A program made the translations under genes and the position numbers. Positions 28,253 to 36,930 of a stretch of DNA of 64,000 nt are shown in pieces. The number at the start of each line of letters is the position of its first letter. Positions within the stretch are counted from its first letter, which is position 1. Below the pieces are notes generated by a model. That model made no database searches. It was not told where the DNA came from and saw only the letters and a list, made by a program, of their open reading frames with translations. This DNA is from Thiobacillus sp. 63-78 (lineage in GTDB: Bacteria > Pseudomonadota > Gammaproteobacteria > Burkholderiales > Thiobacillaceae), in NCBI GenBank assembly GCA_001899765.1, contig MKWM01000034.1:1-64000 (forward strand), read 5' to 3'.

Positions 28253-28828
28253 CTAGCCTTTTTTCCCGGAAATATAGCGGGCTTGCACCCGCCCTGAAAG
28301 TTTGAGGATGCGTTGCCTGGCGTCGTACTCCATCGTATTGGCGCGCAGATCCAGGGTGGCATCGTGAATCGTCACCGGACCTGGAGAGCGCATCAGGTTG
28401 CGCTCCGGGAACACCAGCAGTCGCGTCGAGCGCATGGTCATGAGCGATTGTCCGGCGTGGGCGGCGCGCTCCACGAGCACCTCGCCGAGCAACTCGACCT
28501 CGTGGCCATCGGGCGACACGGTCGCGCGATTCGACACGGCGCTCACATCGCCTGATCCCGCGTCAAGCTGGGTGAAGCGGGGAGACTCCAGTTCGGTGAA
28601 TTTGCTGTTCGAATAATGTCTCAGTTCCCTGGCGGAGAGCCGGTACTGTGGCTTGCCGTCCAGGTCGGTACGCAGCGCATTGAAGTTTTCCATGATGCCT
28701 TCCGGATCGGTCCGGGTGGCCACGGCGCCGCTGGCCGGGAGTTCCACCATGCGTTCGAGCCAGAAACTGAGCGCGGCCAGCAGCGCCAGGATGGTCAGTG
28801 GCAGCCACAAGGACCCGCGTGAAATCAT
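28253..28828 (-). CDS. lptC: LPS export ABC transporter periplasmic protein LptC
   Basis: This 191-aa protein has a single N-terminal membrane helix (about 7-24) followed by a periplasmic LptC domain (FNALRTDLDGKPQYRLSARE ... HYSNSKFTELESPRF). It passes LPS from LptBFG to LptA. It lies between kdsC and lptA in the usual order. Confidence 0.92.
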   Translation of the reverse strand: MISRGSLWLPLTILALLAALSFWLERMVELPASGAVATRTDPEGIMENFNALRTDLDGKPQYRLSARELRHYSNSKFTELESPRFTQLDAGSGDVSAVSNRATVSPDGHEVELLGEVLVERAAHAGQSLMTMRSTRLLVFPERNLMRSPGPVTIHDATLDLRANTMEYDARQRILKLSGRVQARYISGKKG

Positions 28829-28874
28829 GCCGCCCCCGCGTGCCCGGGGCCCGGCGCGCGTCGCGTGCGGACGG

Positions 28875-29420
28875 TCATTTCAGATACGGCGCCAGCGCCG
28901 CGTCCAGCGTGCCCTGCGCCCGCATCAGGAACTCGCAGGCCTCGCGCACCGCGCCGCGGCCCGCTTCGCGCGTGGTGGTGTAATGGCTGTGGGCCTTCAC
29001 CAGTTCGGGGGCGGCCGGCACGGTGATCGCGAGGCCGGCGCGGCGCATGACGGGCAGGTCGACCACGTCGTCGCCCATGTAGGCGGTGGCTTCGCAATCG
29101 AGGTTCAATTCACGGCACAGGGCCTGATAGACGGCCAGCTTGTCGTGTGCGCCCTGGTGCACGATCTCGATGCCGAGGTTGCGTGCCCGGTGTTCCACCA
29201 CGCGTGAATTGCGTCCGGTGATGATGGCCAGCTCGACGCCGCTGCCCTTGAGCATTCTCAGGCCATGGCCGTCCAGCGAATTGAATCCCTTGTATTCCTG
29301 CCCGTCGTCGGCGAGGAAGAGCGTGCCGTCGGTCATCACGCCATCGACGTCGAAGGCGACCAGCCGGATGTTCCGCGCCCGGGCGATCAAGGCCGCATTC
29401 ATTGCGTCGGCGGGCATCAC
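28875..29420 (-). CDS. kdsC: 3-deoxy-D-manno-octulosonate 8-phosphate phosphatase
   Basis: This 181-aa HAD-family phosphatase releases KDO from KDO 8-phosphate, a late step in making the KDO precursor. The nucleophile motif is AFDVDGVMTDG (about 22-32), and GRNSRVVEHRARNLGIE and GDDVVDLPVMRRAG supply the other HAD motifs. The start overlaps the kdsD stop by 4 nt. Confidence 0.95.
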   Translation of the reverse strand: MMPADAMNAALIARARNIRLVAFDVDGVMTDGTLFLADDGQEYKGFNSLDGHGLRMLKGSGVELAIITGRNSRVVEHRARNLGIEIVHQGAHDKLAVYQALCRELNLDCEATAYMGDDVVDLPVMRRAGLAITVPAAPELVKAHSHYTTTREAGRGAVREACEFLMRAQGTLDAALAPYLK

Positions 29421-30403
29421 ACCACCCCCGCTTTCAGCAGATCGTGCATGTTGAGCGCACCCACCAGAGTGTTGTCGGCGTCGACTACCAGCAGACCATT
29501 GATTTTCAGCGTGTCCATTTTTTCCACTGCCGCCACGGCGAGCTCATCCGCACGGATCGTTTTCGGGTTGCGGGTCATCAGCTCGGCGATCCGGGCTTGC
29601 TGCAGGTCGAGCGTATGCTCCAGGGCGCGCCGCAGATCGCCGTCGGTGAACAGCCCCGCCACCTTGCCGTCCGCCTCGGCCACTGCGGTCATGCCGAGGC
29701 CCTTCGTGGTCATTTCGAACAGGGCGGTCTTGAGCGAGGCATCGCGGCCGACCCTGGGCAGCTCATCTCCGGCGTGCATGACGTCGCGTACGTGGACGAG
29801 CAGGCGCCGCCCCAGACTGCCCCCGGGGTGGGTGCGGGCAAAGTCGTCTGCGGAAAAGCCGCGCGCATCGAGCAGCGCCACCGCCAGCGCATCGCCCAGC
29901 GCGAGTGCCGCGGTGGTGCTGGCGGTGGGCGCCAGGTTGAGCGGGCAGGCCTCCTTGTCGACCGCGGCGTTGAGGTGTACGTCGGCCTCCCGCGCCATGG
30001 TCGAACCGGGATTGCCGGTCATCGCGATGAGCTTGGCGCCGCGCCGCTTGATGAGCGGCACGATGCTGACGATCTCGTTGCTCTCGCCCGAATTCGACAG
30101 CGCCAGCACCACGTCGTCAGGAGCGATCATGCCGAGATCGCCATGGCTGGCTTCGCCCGGATGCATGAAGAAGGCAGGGGTGCCGGTGGAGGCCAGGGTG
30201 GCGGCGATCTTGCTGCCGATGTGCCCGGACTTGCCCATTCCCGACACCACCACGCGGCCACGGCATGCCAGGATCAACTGCACGGCAGCGGTAAAACCGC
30301 TATCGAGCCGGGTCGACAGGGCGCGCAGGGCATCGGCTTCGATATCGAGCACCTGTCGCGCAAGCACCAGCAAATGTTCGTTGGAGGGGGGGTGGGGTCG
30401 CAT
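29417..30403 (-). CDS. kdsD: Arabinose-5-phosphate isomerase
   Basis: This 328-aa isomerase turns ribulose 5-phosphate into arabinose 5-phosphate, the KDO precursor. The length equals the E. coli protein. It has a SIS domain (GRVVVSGMGKSGHIGSKIAA, about 48-67; LSNSGESNEI) and two CBS domains in the C-terminal half (VRDVMHAGDELPRV and IAELMTRNPKTIRADE). ATG 30403 is the conserved start. It is the first gene of the minus-strand train and diverges from the Kef-type gene across about 100 nt. Confidence 0.95.
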   Translation of the reverse strand: MRPHPPSNEHLLVLARQVLDIEADALRALSTRLDSGFTAAVQLILACRGRVVVSGMGKSGHIGSKIAATLASTGTPAFFMHPGEASHGDLGMIAPDDVVLALSNSGESNEIVSIVPLIKRRGAKLIAMTGNPGSTMAREADVHLNAAVDKEACPLNLAPTASTTAALALGDALAVALLDARGFSADDFARTHPGGSLGRRLLVHVRDVMHAGDELPRVGRDASLKTALFEMTTKGLGMTAVAEADGKVAGLFTDGDLRRALEHTLDLQQARIAELMTRNPKTIRADELAVAAVEKMDTLKINGLLVVDADNTLVGALNMHDLLKAGVV

Positions 30404-30507
30404 GGTCGCCAAGTATACTAAAGCCTGTCCGTCCGGCCGCGTTGACACGGCGATTCCGGCGCGACGATCCCGACACCAGAACATGGGCTGACGCCTACGA
30501 AATATCC

Positions 30508-32475
30508 ATGCACAGCCTCCAGCTCGTCTTGATTCTGCTTGCGGTCGCCGTGCTGGTCGCGGCCGCCGCGCGTGCCTTGCGTCTGCCGACCATGCTCGGC
30601 TACCTGGTGACCGGCATTGCCATCGGTCCGTTTGCGCTGGGGTGGATTCCGGACAGCGAAGAAGCGCGTTATCTGGCCGAATTCGGCGTGGTATTCCTGA
30701 TGTTCTCGATCGGGCTGGAATTCAGTCTGGCCCGTCTGATGACCATGCGCATGACCGTATTCGGGTTTGGCGGCGCGCAGGTCGTATCGACCATCGCGCT
30801 GACCGCGGCGATCGCCTGGCTGCGGCATTTACCCTTGCTCGCGGCGCTGGCGCTGGGCGGCATCATGTCGATGTCGTCCACCGCCATCGTGTCCAAGCTG
30901 CTGGCCGAGCGGCTGGAAATCCAGACGCCGCACGGCCGCCAGATTTTCGGTGCGCTGCTGTTCCAGGATCTGGCCGTGGTGCCGTTGCTGATCCTGATTC
31001 CTGCGTTTGCGAAGGAGTCCGACACCATGGCCATCAGCCTGGGGCTGGCCATCCTCAAGGCAGTCGTGGTGCTGGGGTTTCTGCTGTTCGTCGGGCAGCG
31101 CATCATGCGTCCGTGGTTTCAGTGGGTGGCCGCACGCAAGTCGCCCGAACTCTTCACGCTCAACCTGCTGCTGTTCACGCTGGGGCTGGCGTTCCTGACC
31201 GGCAGCGCCGGCCTGTCGCTGGCGCTCGGCGCCTTTCTGGCCGGCATGCTGATTTCGGAGACCGAATACCGCTACCAGGTGGAAGACGACATCAAGCCTT
31301 TCCGCGATGTCCTGCTGGGCCTGTTTTTCGTCACGATCGGCATGCGGCTCGATCCGCTGCAGGTCATGCAGAACTGGGGCGAGGTATTGCTGCTGCTCGC
31401 GGCGATCGTCGTCGGCAAGGGCCTGCTGGTCGGCGGGCTGGCCCTGGCCTTCGGCAACCCCCGTCCCACCTCGGTGCGCACCGCGCTGGCGCTGGCGCAG
31501 GCGGGCGAATTCGGCTTTGTGCTGCTGGCCCAGGCCGCCGATCTGCAATTGCTGGGCGCGTCCATCACCCAGCCGGTGCTGGCGGCGATGGTGCTGTCGA
31601 TGCTGATCGCCCCGCTGCTGATCCATCGCATGGACGTGCTGACCCGGCTGATCGCCGGCAGCGAATGGGCCGGCCGCGCCAAGGAAGTACACGACATCGC
31701 GGTCAAGACCTTCGGCAAGACCCGGCACGTGATCGTCTGCGGTTACGGCCGCAGCGGGCAGAATCTGGCGCGCCTGCTGGAAGCCGAGGGGATTTCGTTC
31801 GTCGCGCTCGACGCCGATCCCGAACGGATCCGCGCGGTGGCGGCCGCGGGCGTCAGCGTCATCTACGGCGATGCCAGCCGGCGCGAGGTGCTGGTCGCCG
31901 CCGGCCTCGGCCGTGCGCAGGCCGTGGTGGTCACGTATTCCGACCTGCGTTCCAGCATGGCCATCCTGCGCCATGTCCGCGACCTGCGGCCTGAATTGCC
32001 GGTGGTGGTGCGCACCATCGACGATACGCACATCGACGCGCTGAAGGCCGCAGGCGCGGCTGAAGTGGTGTCCGAAGTGATGGAAGGTTCGCTGATGCTG
32101 GCGTCGCATGCGCTGATGCTGCTCGGCGTGCCGCTGAGCCAGGTGCTGAAACGGATTCGCGCCGTGCGCGAAACGCGCTACGCCATGATGCGCGGTTTCT
32201 TTCGCGGCGCCAGCGATATCGACGACGAACTCGACCAGCAGGCGCAACCGCGCCTGAATACCGTGCTCATCACGCAGGGCGCGGCCGCGGCGGGACACAG
32301 CCTGGAAGAACTGGCGCTGGACGATTTGCTGGTGGACGTGGTGGCGATCCGCCGTCAGGGAATCACCGGCGTGGATCCCCAGCCCGACGCACGCATCCAG
32401 GCGGGCGACGTGCTGGTGCTACGCGGCGCCGCCGATGGACTGGCGGCGGCGGAGTTCAGGGTGTTGCAGGGTTAA
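30508..32475 (+). CDS. CPA2 family cation:proton antiporter, KefB/KefC-like
   Basis: This 655-aa protein has an N-terminal Na+/H+-exchanger membrane domain of about 12 helices (about 5-380). A TrkA-N NAD-binding domain (HVIVCGYGRSGQNLARLLEA, about 409-428) and a TrkA-C domain (about 560-650) follow. The SSTAIVSKLL segment in the membrane part is typical of Kef. It probably exports K+ or Na+ under control of nucleotide and redox state. The stop overlaps the convergent prepilin gene end by 4 nt. Confidence 0.9.
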   Translation: MHSLQLVLILLAVAVLVAAAARALRLPTMLGYLVTGIAIGPFALGWIPDSEEARYLAEFGVVFLMFSIGLEFSLARLMTMRMTVFGFGGAQVVSTIALTAAIAWLRHLPLLAALALGGIMSMSSTAIVSKLLAERLEIQTPHGRQIFGALLFQDLAVVPLLILIPAFAKESDTMAISLGLAILKAVVVLGFLLFVGQRIMRPWFQWVAARKSPELFTLNLLLFTLGLAFLTGSAGLSLALGAFLAGMLISETEYRYQVEDDIKPFRDVLLGLFFVTIGMRLDPLQVMQNWGEVLLLLAAIVVGKGLLVGGLALAFGNPRPTSVRTALALAQAGEFGFVLLAQAADLQLLGASITQPVLAAMVLSMLIAPLLIHRMDVLTRLIAGSEWAGRAKEVHDIAVKTFGKTRHVIVCGYGRSGQNLARLLEAEGISFVALDADPERIRAVAAAGVSVIYGDASRREVLVAAGLGRAQAVVVTYSDLRSSMAILRHVRDLRPELPVVVRTIDDTHIDALKAAGAAEVVSEVMEGSLMLASHALMLLGVPLSQVLKRIRAVRETRYAMMRGFFRGASDIDDELDQQAQPRLNTVLITQGAAAAGHSLEELALDDLLVDVVAIRRQGITGVDPQPDARIQAGDVLVLRGAADGLAAAEFRVLQG

Positions 32476-33101
32476 GGCGCCTTGCAGACGACGTAGAATT
32501 TGGTGCCGTCATCAATATAACTGGTGTCCGGGGTAGAGCCTGCTGTCGTGCCTGCTGCAGCGCGCACAGTACCGGTATCCGACTTGCCGTCGTCGAACTG
32601 CGTATCGATCGCCTGTGCAATCTTGGCAGGGAGATTGTTGGAGCAAATCACAAGGCCGGGAATTCCGAAAGCCCCATTTTGCACGCCGGTCACACCTGAC
32701 GCGGCGTTAGGGGGGGTTGTGTCGTCGGTGACCGCGCCGCCTACCAGACCTGCACGCCGTAATTGCAGCCAGAACTGCCGGGACTCGTCAGTCGACGTGG
32801 CTGAATTGTAAGTGCCAGAAATAATACCGTCGCCCAGCGTGCCCCCACTGGGCGGGGTGATGGTCCAGCGTGCCGCAGCGCCCGGATCATCTCCAGGTAA
32901 AGCCCGATATCGATCCTGGTACAAATTAATGGCGGCCGTCATCGACTGGAAATCGTTCGATACGTTGCGAATGCGGGCCTGCGTGATGAGTTCCTGGCCC
33001 TTGAGAATGCCGCCGAGCAACAGCCCGATGATGACCAGTACGATGGCGATCTCGATCAGGGTGAAGCCCGACTGGCGTCGCGCGAGTGGGGGGTGCGACA
33101 T
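32472..33101 (-). CDS. Type IV prepilin (candidate major MSHA-like pilin)
   Basis: This 209-aa prepilin has a short basic leader ending RRQSG, then FTLIEIAIVLVIIGLLLGG with Glu5 of the mature protein. A Gly/Thr-rich globular domain follows (ALPGDDPGAAARW; two Cys, at VICSNNL and YVVCKAP, could form a disulfide). It stands apart from the pilus operon and has its own consensus sigma-54 promoter at 33140-33155. GGAGA precedes ATG 33101. Its separate, activator-dependent promoter suits a major pilin made in large amount; that is inference. Confidence 0.85.
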   Translation of the reverse strand: MSHPPLARRQSGFTLIEIAIVLVIIGLLLGGILKGQELITQARIRNVSNDFQSMTAAINLYQDRYRALPGDDPGAAARWTITPPSGGTLGDGIISGTYNSATSTDESRQFWLQLRRAGLVGGAVTDDTTPPNAASGVTGVQNGAFGIPGLVICSNNLPAKIAQAIDTQFDDGKSDTGTVRAAAGTTAGSTPDTSYIDDGTKFYVVCKAP

Positions 33102-33139
33102 GATGGGGGTCTCCAGTGGGTGTCTTCTGCGGGTCGATT

Positions 33140-33155
33140 TGCAAAATGCGTGCCA
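33140..33155 (-). promoter_or_regulatory. Consensus sigma-54 promoter of the prepilin gene
   Basis: Read on the minus strand, TGGCACGCATTTTGCA matches the -24/-12 consensus TGGCACG-N4-TTGCW at every fixed position. Start of transcription would fall near 33128, leaving a leader of about 27 nt with GGAGA before ATG 33101. The AT-rich stretch further upstream (33160-33210) could hold activator sites. rpoN and a sigma-54 activator gene are both in this window. Confidence 0.9.
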
Positions 33156-33367
33156 TACTGACGTCATCCATAATTGATTGATCGGAAAGAATAAAACTCC
33201 GATAAACGTCTCGCGTTTGGCCCGGTTTTGATGAAAGTGCAACGCTGGTGCCAGATTTTCGTCAGGTTTGATGCGGGGTCCGGCATCGGTGTCCTCTCCA
33301 TTTCCGGGGTGGAATGCCGATACCATGGGCATGCTGATCGTTCCGTCTTTCCCCCGGTTCCCCTTGC

Positions 33368-35101
33368 ATGAGCGAACGCACTGAAACGGCATCTCCTCTG
33401 GCCTGGCTGACCGCGCTCGCCACGTACTTTACCCGTGTGGCACCGGGGCGCTGGCTGGGATCGATGCTGCTGGCCCTGCACGTGGCCGTGGTATTCGATG
33501 CCGACGCGACGGTGACGCGGGCCTTCCTGCTGGCGCATTACGGCCTGTTCCTGCTGTGGCAGCCACTGGTGCGCAGCGAGGCGCGCATCGAGCCGCGCCT
33601 GGCGTTCCCGGTGTTTGCCATGGCCGCGCTGCTGGTGCTGGCCGACAGCACCTGGGTGATGGCGCTGTGGCTGGCGATCCTGGCGGGGCTGGTGGGGGCG
33701 GTGGCGGCGTCGCAGAACACGCGCAGCCAGCGCCTGGGGTATCTGCTGGCGCTGGGGTATCTGCTGGCGCTGCTGCTGGCCTGGGTGTTGCCGCAGGCGC
33801 TGGGCGGGACGTCGCTGCCCGATGCGCTGCGGATCGTGGTGCGTTACGGCCTGCCGCTGCTTCCCGCGGCGATCCTGTTCCTGCCGGCCAGCCGCCAGCG
33901 CAGCGCTTCGTCGGCGCTCGATTTCATCTACGGCCTGATGCTGTCGCTGCTCATCATGGTGATGGCGCTCGGCGTGTTCGCGGTGGTGGCGGTGGCCAGG
34001 GTGAGCTACGCCTGGGCGCTGGTGCAAACCCTGCTGGGCATGGCGGCGCTGCTGCTGGCCTTGTCGTGGCTGTGGAATCCGCGCGCCGGCTTCGCCGGGC
34101 TGGGGCAGGCGACGTCGCGCTATCTGCTGTCGGTGGGCCTGCCGTTCGAAGGCTGGGCGCAGCGGCTGGCGACGCTGGCCGAGCGCGAGCGCGATCCGGA
34201 ATCCTTCGTGCGCGACGCGCTGTCCGATCTGCACGAGCTGACCTGGATCCGCGGCGGCCGCTGGCAGGCGGCGCGCGGCGAAGGCCGCTTCGGCGAGCCA
34301 GCCGGCCATGCCGTGAGCCACGCGTTCCATGGCCTGACGCTGATCTGGTATTCGGCGCGGTCGCTGACGCCTGCGCTGGCGTTGCACGTGCGCCTGCTGT
34401 CGCAGTTGCTGGGCTATTTCTACGCCGCCAAGGTGCGCGAGCAGACGCTGCGCGAGCAGGCCTACAGCCAGGCCATCCACGATACCGGCGCGCGCCTGAC
34501 GCACGACGTGAAGAACATCCTGCAGTCGCTGAAGACCCTGCTCGCCGCCGCCGACACCTCGACGCCCGAGGACAGCGAGCGCCTGCTCGCGCTGATGAAG
34601 CGCCAGTTGCCGCAACTGGCGACGCGCCTGTCGCAGACCGTCGACAAGCTCAAACAGCCGACCGAGATGGATGTCGCGCATATCGCCGCGCACGCGTGGT
34701 GGGCGGCGTTGCAGACGCGCTACGAACACGACGACGTGCAGTTCTTCGCCGAGGCGGTCGACGGCACGCCGCTGCCGCAGGACCTGTTCGACAGCGTGGC
34801 CGACAATCTGCTGACCAATGCGCTGCGCAAACGGCAGAGCCAGCCGGGCGTCGCGGTGGAAGTGCGCCTGGCGCTGCATCCGTGGGTGAGCCTGACTGTC
34901 ACCGACAGCGGGTCCGCCGCACCCGAACACGTGGCCCGCAACCTGTTTCTCAGCCCGGTGGCGTCGGATTTCGGGCTGGGCGTGGGGCTGTATCAGGCCG
35001 CGCGGCAGGCGGCGCGTTCGGGGTACCGGCTGGAGCTGCCGGACAATCAGGCGGGGCGGGTGGCGTTCCGGCTGGAAGCTATTGGCAGTCCAAAGCCCTA
35101 A
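33368..35101 (+). CDS. Membrane sensor histidine kinase, PrsK-like
   Basis: This 577-aa kinase has about eight hydrophobic helices (about 25-245) and a variable middle (about 255-360). Its dimerisation/phosphoacceptor site has His379 in RLTHDVKNILQSLKTLL, followed by an ATPase domain (N box DNLLTNALRKRQ, G1 TDSGSAAPE, G2 FGLGVGLYQAAR). The H-box HDVKN resembles PrsK, the kinase of the PrsK/PrsR system. It lies divergent from the sigma-54-driven prepilin gene and overlaps the end of the pilus operon by 23 nt. It probably pairs with the sigma-54 activator at 46085-47515. Confidence 0.82.
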   Translation: MSERTETASPLAWLTALATYFTRVAPGRWLGSMLLALHVAVVFDADATVTRAFLLAHYGLFLLWQPLVRSEARIEPRLAFPVFAMAALLVLADSTWVMALWLAILAGLVGAVAASQNTRSQRLGYLLALGYLLALLLAWVLPQALGGTSLPDALRIVVRYGLPLLPAAILFLPASRQRSASSALDFIYGLMLSLLIMVMALGVFAVVAVARVSYAWALVQTLLGMAALLLALSWLWNPRAGFAGLGQATSRYLLSVGLPFEGWAQRLATLAERERDPESFVRDALSDLHELTWIRGGRWQAARGEGRFGEPAGHAVSHAFHGLTLIWYSARSLTPALALHVRLLSQLLGYFYAAKVREQTLREQAYSQAIHDTGARLTHDVKNILQSLKTLLAAADTSTPEDSERLLALMKRQLPQLATRLSQTVDKLKQPTEMDVAHIAAHAWWAALQTRYEHDDVQFFAEAVDGTPLPQDLFDSVADNLLTNALRKRQSQPGVAVEVRLALHPWVSLTVTDSGSAAPEHVARNLFLSPVASDFGLGVGLYQAARQAARSGYRLELPDNQAGRVAFRLEAIGSPKP

Positions 35102-35837
35102 GGCATACGCGACCAATCAATTCGGTCAGGGAGGTCCATGCGACAAGGTCGTCGAATTCGCCGAGAGCATCGTCGGCCTTGGTCGGTGCGCGTGTGACCA
35201 AGATAGGGTCAGCAGGATTTGAGGCAAGGTTCTGCGTTTCGTCAGGCCCAGTTGGCGCGGCTTGCGAAATACCTGGCGCATTGTTCATATTCTGCGCCCC
35301 CCAGCCATTGGGGCCGTGCGATATCAGGGCGAACGCCACGCTTGCCGCTTTCGACGACAGAGCGGGACAGGCATGAGTGGTGCAGATGGTGATCAGGGTG
35401 CCTGGGGGAGGCGTCCCCGAGAATCCGGTGCCCGGCTTGGCGAATTGCGAAATGACGACATAACGCAAGCGGTTGCCCCAGGCATCCTGGGGGGCGACGC
35501 CCAAAGTAACCCAAGGAAACCACCCGTAAGAGATGGGGGTTACAACACCTCCAATGGACCCTGAGCATTCTCCGGTCACAGTGTCTCTGTCTTCGCGGCC
35601 ATCTCCGGTAATGTCAGGGCAAGGGAGATACGGATGTCCGATGGGGATTAGTTTCGCCGTCAACATCGCATAGCCCGTGAGCGCATTGTGTGCCTCCTCC
35701 AGCGTTTTATTGGTTTCGGCAATCCGTCGTGCCTGAATCTGCGCCGACAGCGGCATGGCCAGCCCGCCGATCAGGATGGTGACGATGACCAGCACGATGG
35801 CCAGTTCGATCAGTGTGAAGCCGCGCGCGCGCGTCAT
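35079..35837 (-). CDS. Second type IV prepilin-like protein
   Basis: This 252-aa protein has leader MTRARG and FTLIELAIVLVIVTILIGG (Glu5 present). A large C-terminal domain with several Cys (YLPCPDITGDGRED, ICTTHACPALSSK, VCLRALDC) suggests disulfides and a minor-pilin or tip role. The start overlaps the upstream mshK-like gene by 4 nt, so it is the last gene of the operon. Confidence 0.82.
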   Translation of the reverse strand: MTRARGFTLIELAIVLVIVTILIGGLAMPLSAQIQARRIAETNKTLEEAHNALTGYAMLTAKLIPIGHPYLPCPDITGDGREDRDTVTGECSGSIGGVVTPISYGWFPWVTLGVAPQDAWGNRLRYVVISQFAKPGTGFSGTPPPGTLITICTTHACPALSSKAASVAFALISHGPNGWGAQNMNNAPGISQAAPTGPDETQNLASNPADPILVTRAPTKADDALGEFDDLVAWTSLTELIGRVCLRALDCQ

Positions 35838-36241
35838 GGTATGGAGTCCTTCATATCCGGGTTGACCGGCTCGGGCGGGCGGGGGCGCAATACCTGATAG
35901 GGTTCGTAGACCTTGCCGTTGGCACGGATCTGGCCGGGCTTCAGGCCCGGCACGGCAGCCCCGCCGCGTTGCGCCTGGCCGTCGATCCAGCGCGTGGTGG
36001 CGCCGTCGGAGCGGATGACCACGCCGTCGTAGCGCAGCGGCGCCGGGGCGCTGTCCGGGGAATCTGGTTGGCCGGGGCCGGCTTGGGTGACGCTGCGCGC
36101 GCGCAGGGCTTCGAGCTGGGCGCGCTGCTCGGGCGTGTAGAACAGGCGCCCGGGCAGGTCGGGCGAGGATGGCGCTGCAAACCCTGAACCACAGAGGCAC
36201 AGCGACACAGAAAACATCCAGGCTGAGCAGTGATGCAGCAT
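35834..36241 (-). CDS. MshK-like pilus assembly protein, signal region inside a repeat
   Basis: The mature part (about 100 residues) has LPGRLFYTPEQRAQLEALRA and DGVVIRSDGATTRWIDGQ ... GLKPGQIRANGKVYEPYQ, a small periplasmic domain in the mshK position after mshJ. The first 20-odd codons (MFSVSLCLCGSGFAA after an optional MLHHCSAW) are the translation of a CACAGAGGCACAG repeat copy, yet they read as a usable signal peptide. Starts at 36241 or 36217 are possible, and neither has a clear Shine-Dalgarno. The stop overlaps the prepilin start. Confidence 0.65.
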   Translation of the reverse strand: MLHHCSAWMFSVSLCLCGSGFAAPSSPDLPGRLFYTPEQRAQLEALRARSVTQAGPGQPDSPDSAPAPLRYDGVVIRSDGATTRWIDGQAQRGGAAVPGLKPGQIRANGKVYEPYQVLRPRPPEPVNPDMKDSIP

Positions 36242-36330
36242 CCCGCGCCGAATGGATCTGCTGTGCTCTGTGTCCCAAGGGATACCGTCCCTGCGGGACA
36301 TACCTCTGTGTCTCTGTGGTGAACAGGTTT

Positions 36331-36337
<7 letters not shown>
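36185..36337. repeat. CCACAGAGGCACAG inverted-repeat element, copy 4
   Basis: The left end ACCACAGAGGCACAG and the right end CTCTGTGTCTCTGTGGTGA are inverted. The middle holds a palindrome-rich block (CCCAAGGGATACCGTCCCTG) shared with copy 2. It overlaps the 5' part of the mshK-like gene and touches the mshJ end. Confidence 0.85.

Positions 36338-36926
<589 letters not shown>

Positions 36927-36930
<4 letters not shown>

Noticed and set aside
33164-35116. 650-aa minus-strand open frame
   Set aside because: It is antisense to the histidine kinase, dominated by Arg/Gln/His, as expected for a shadow of a Leu/Ala-rich protein.
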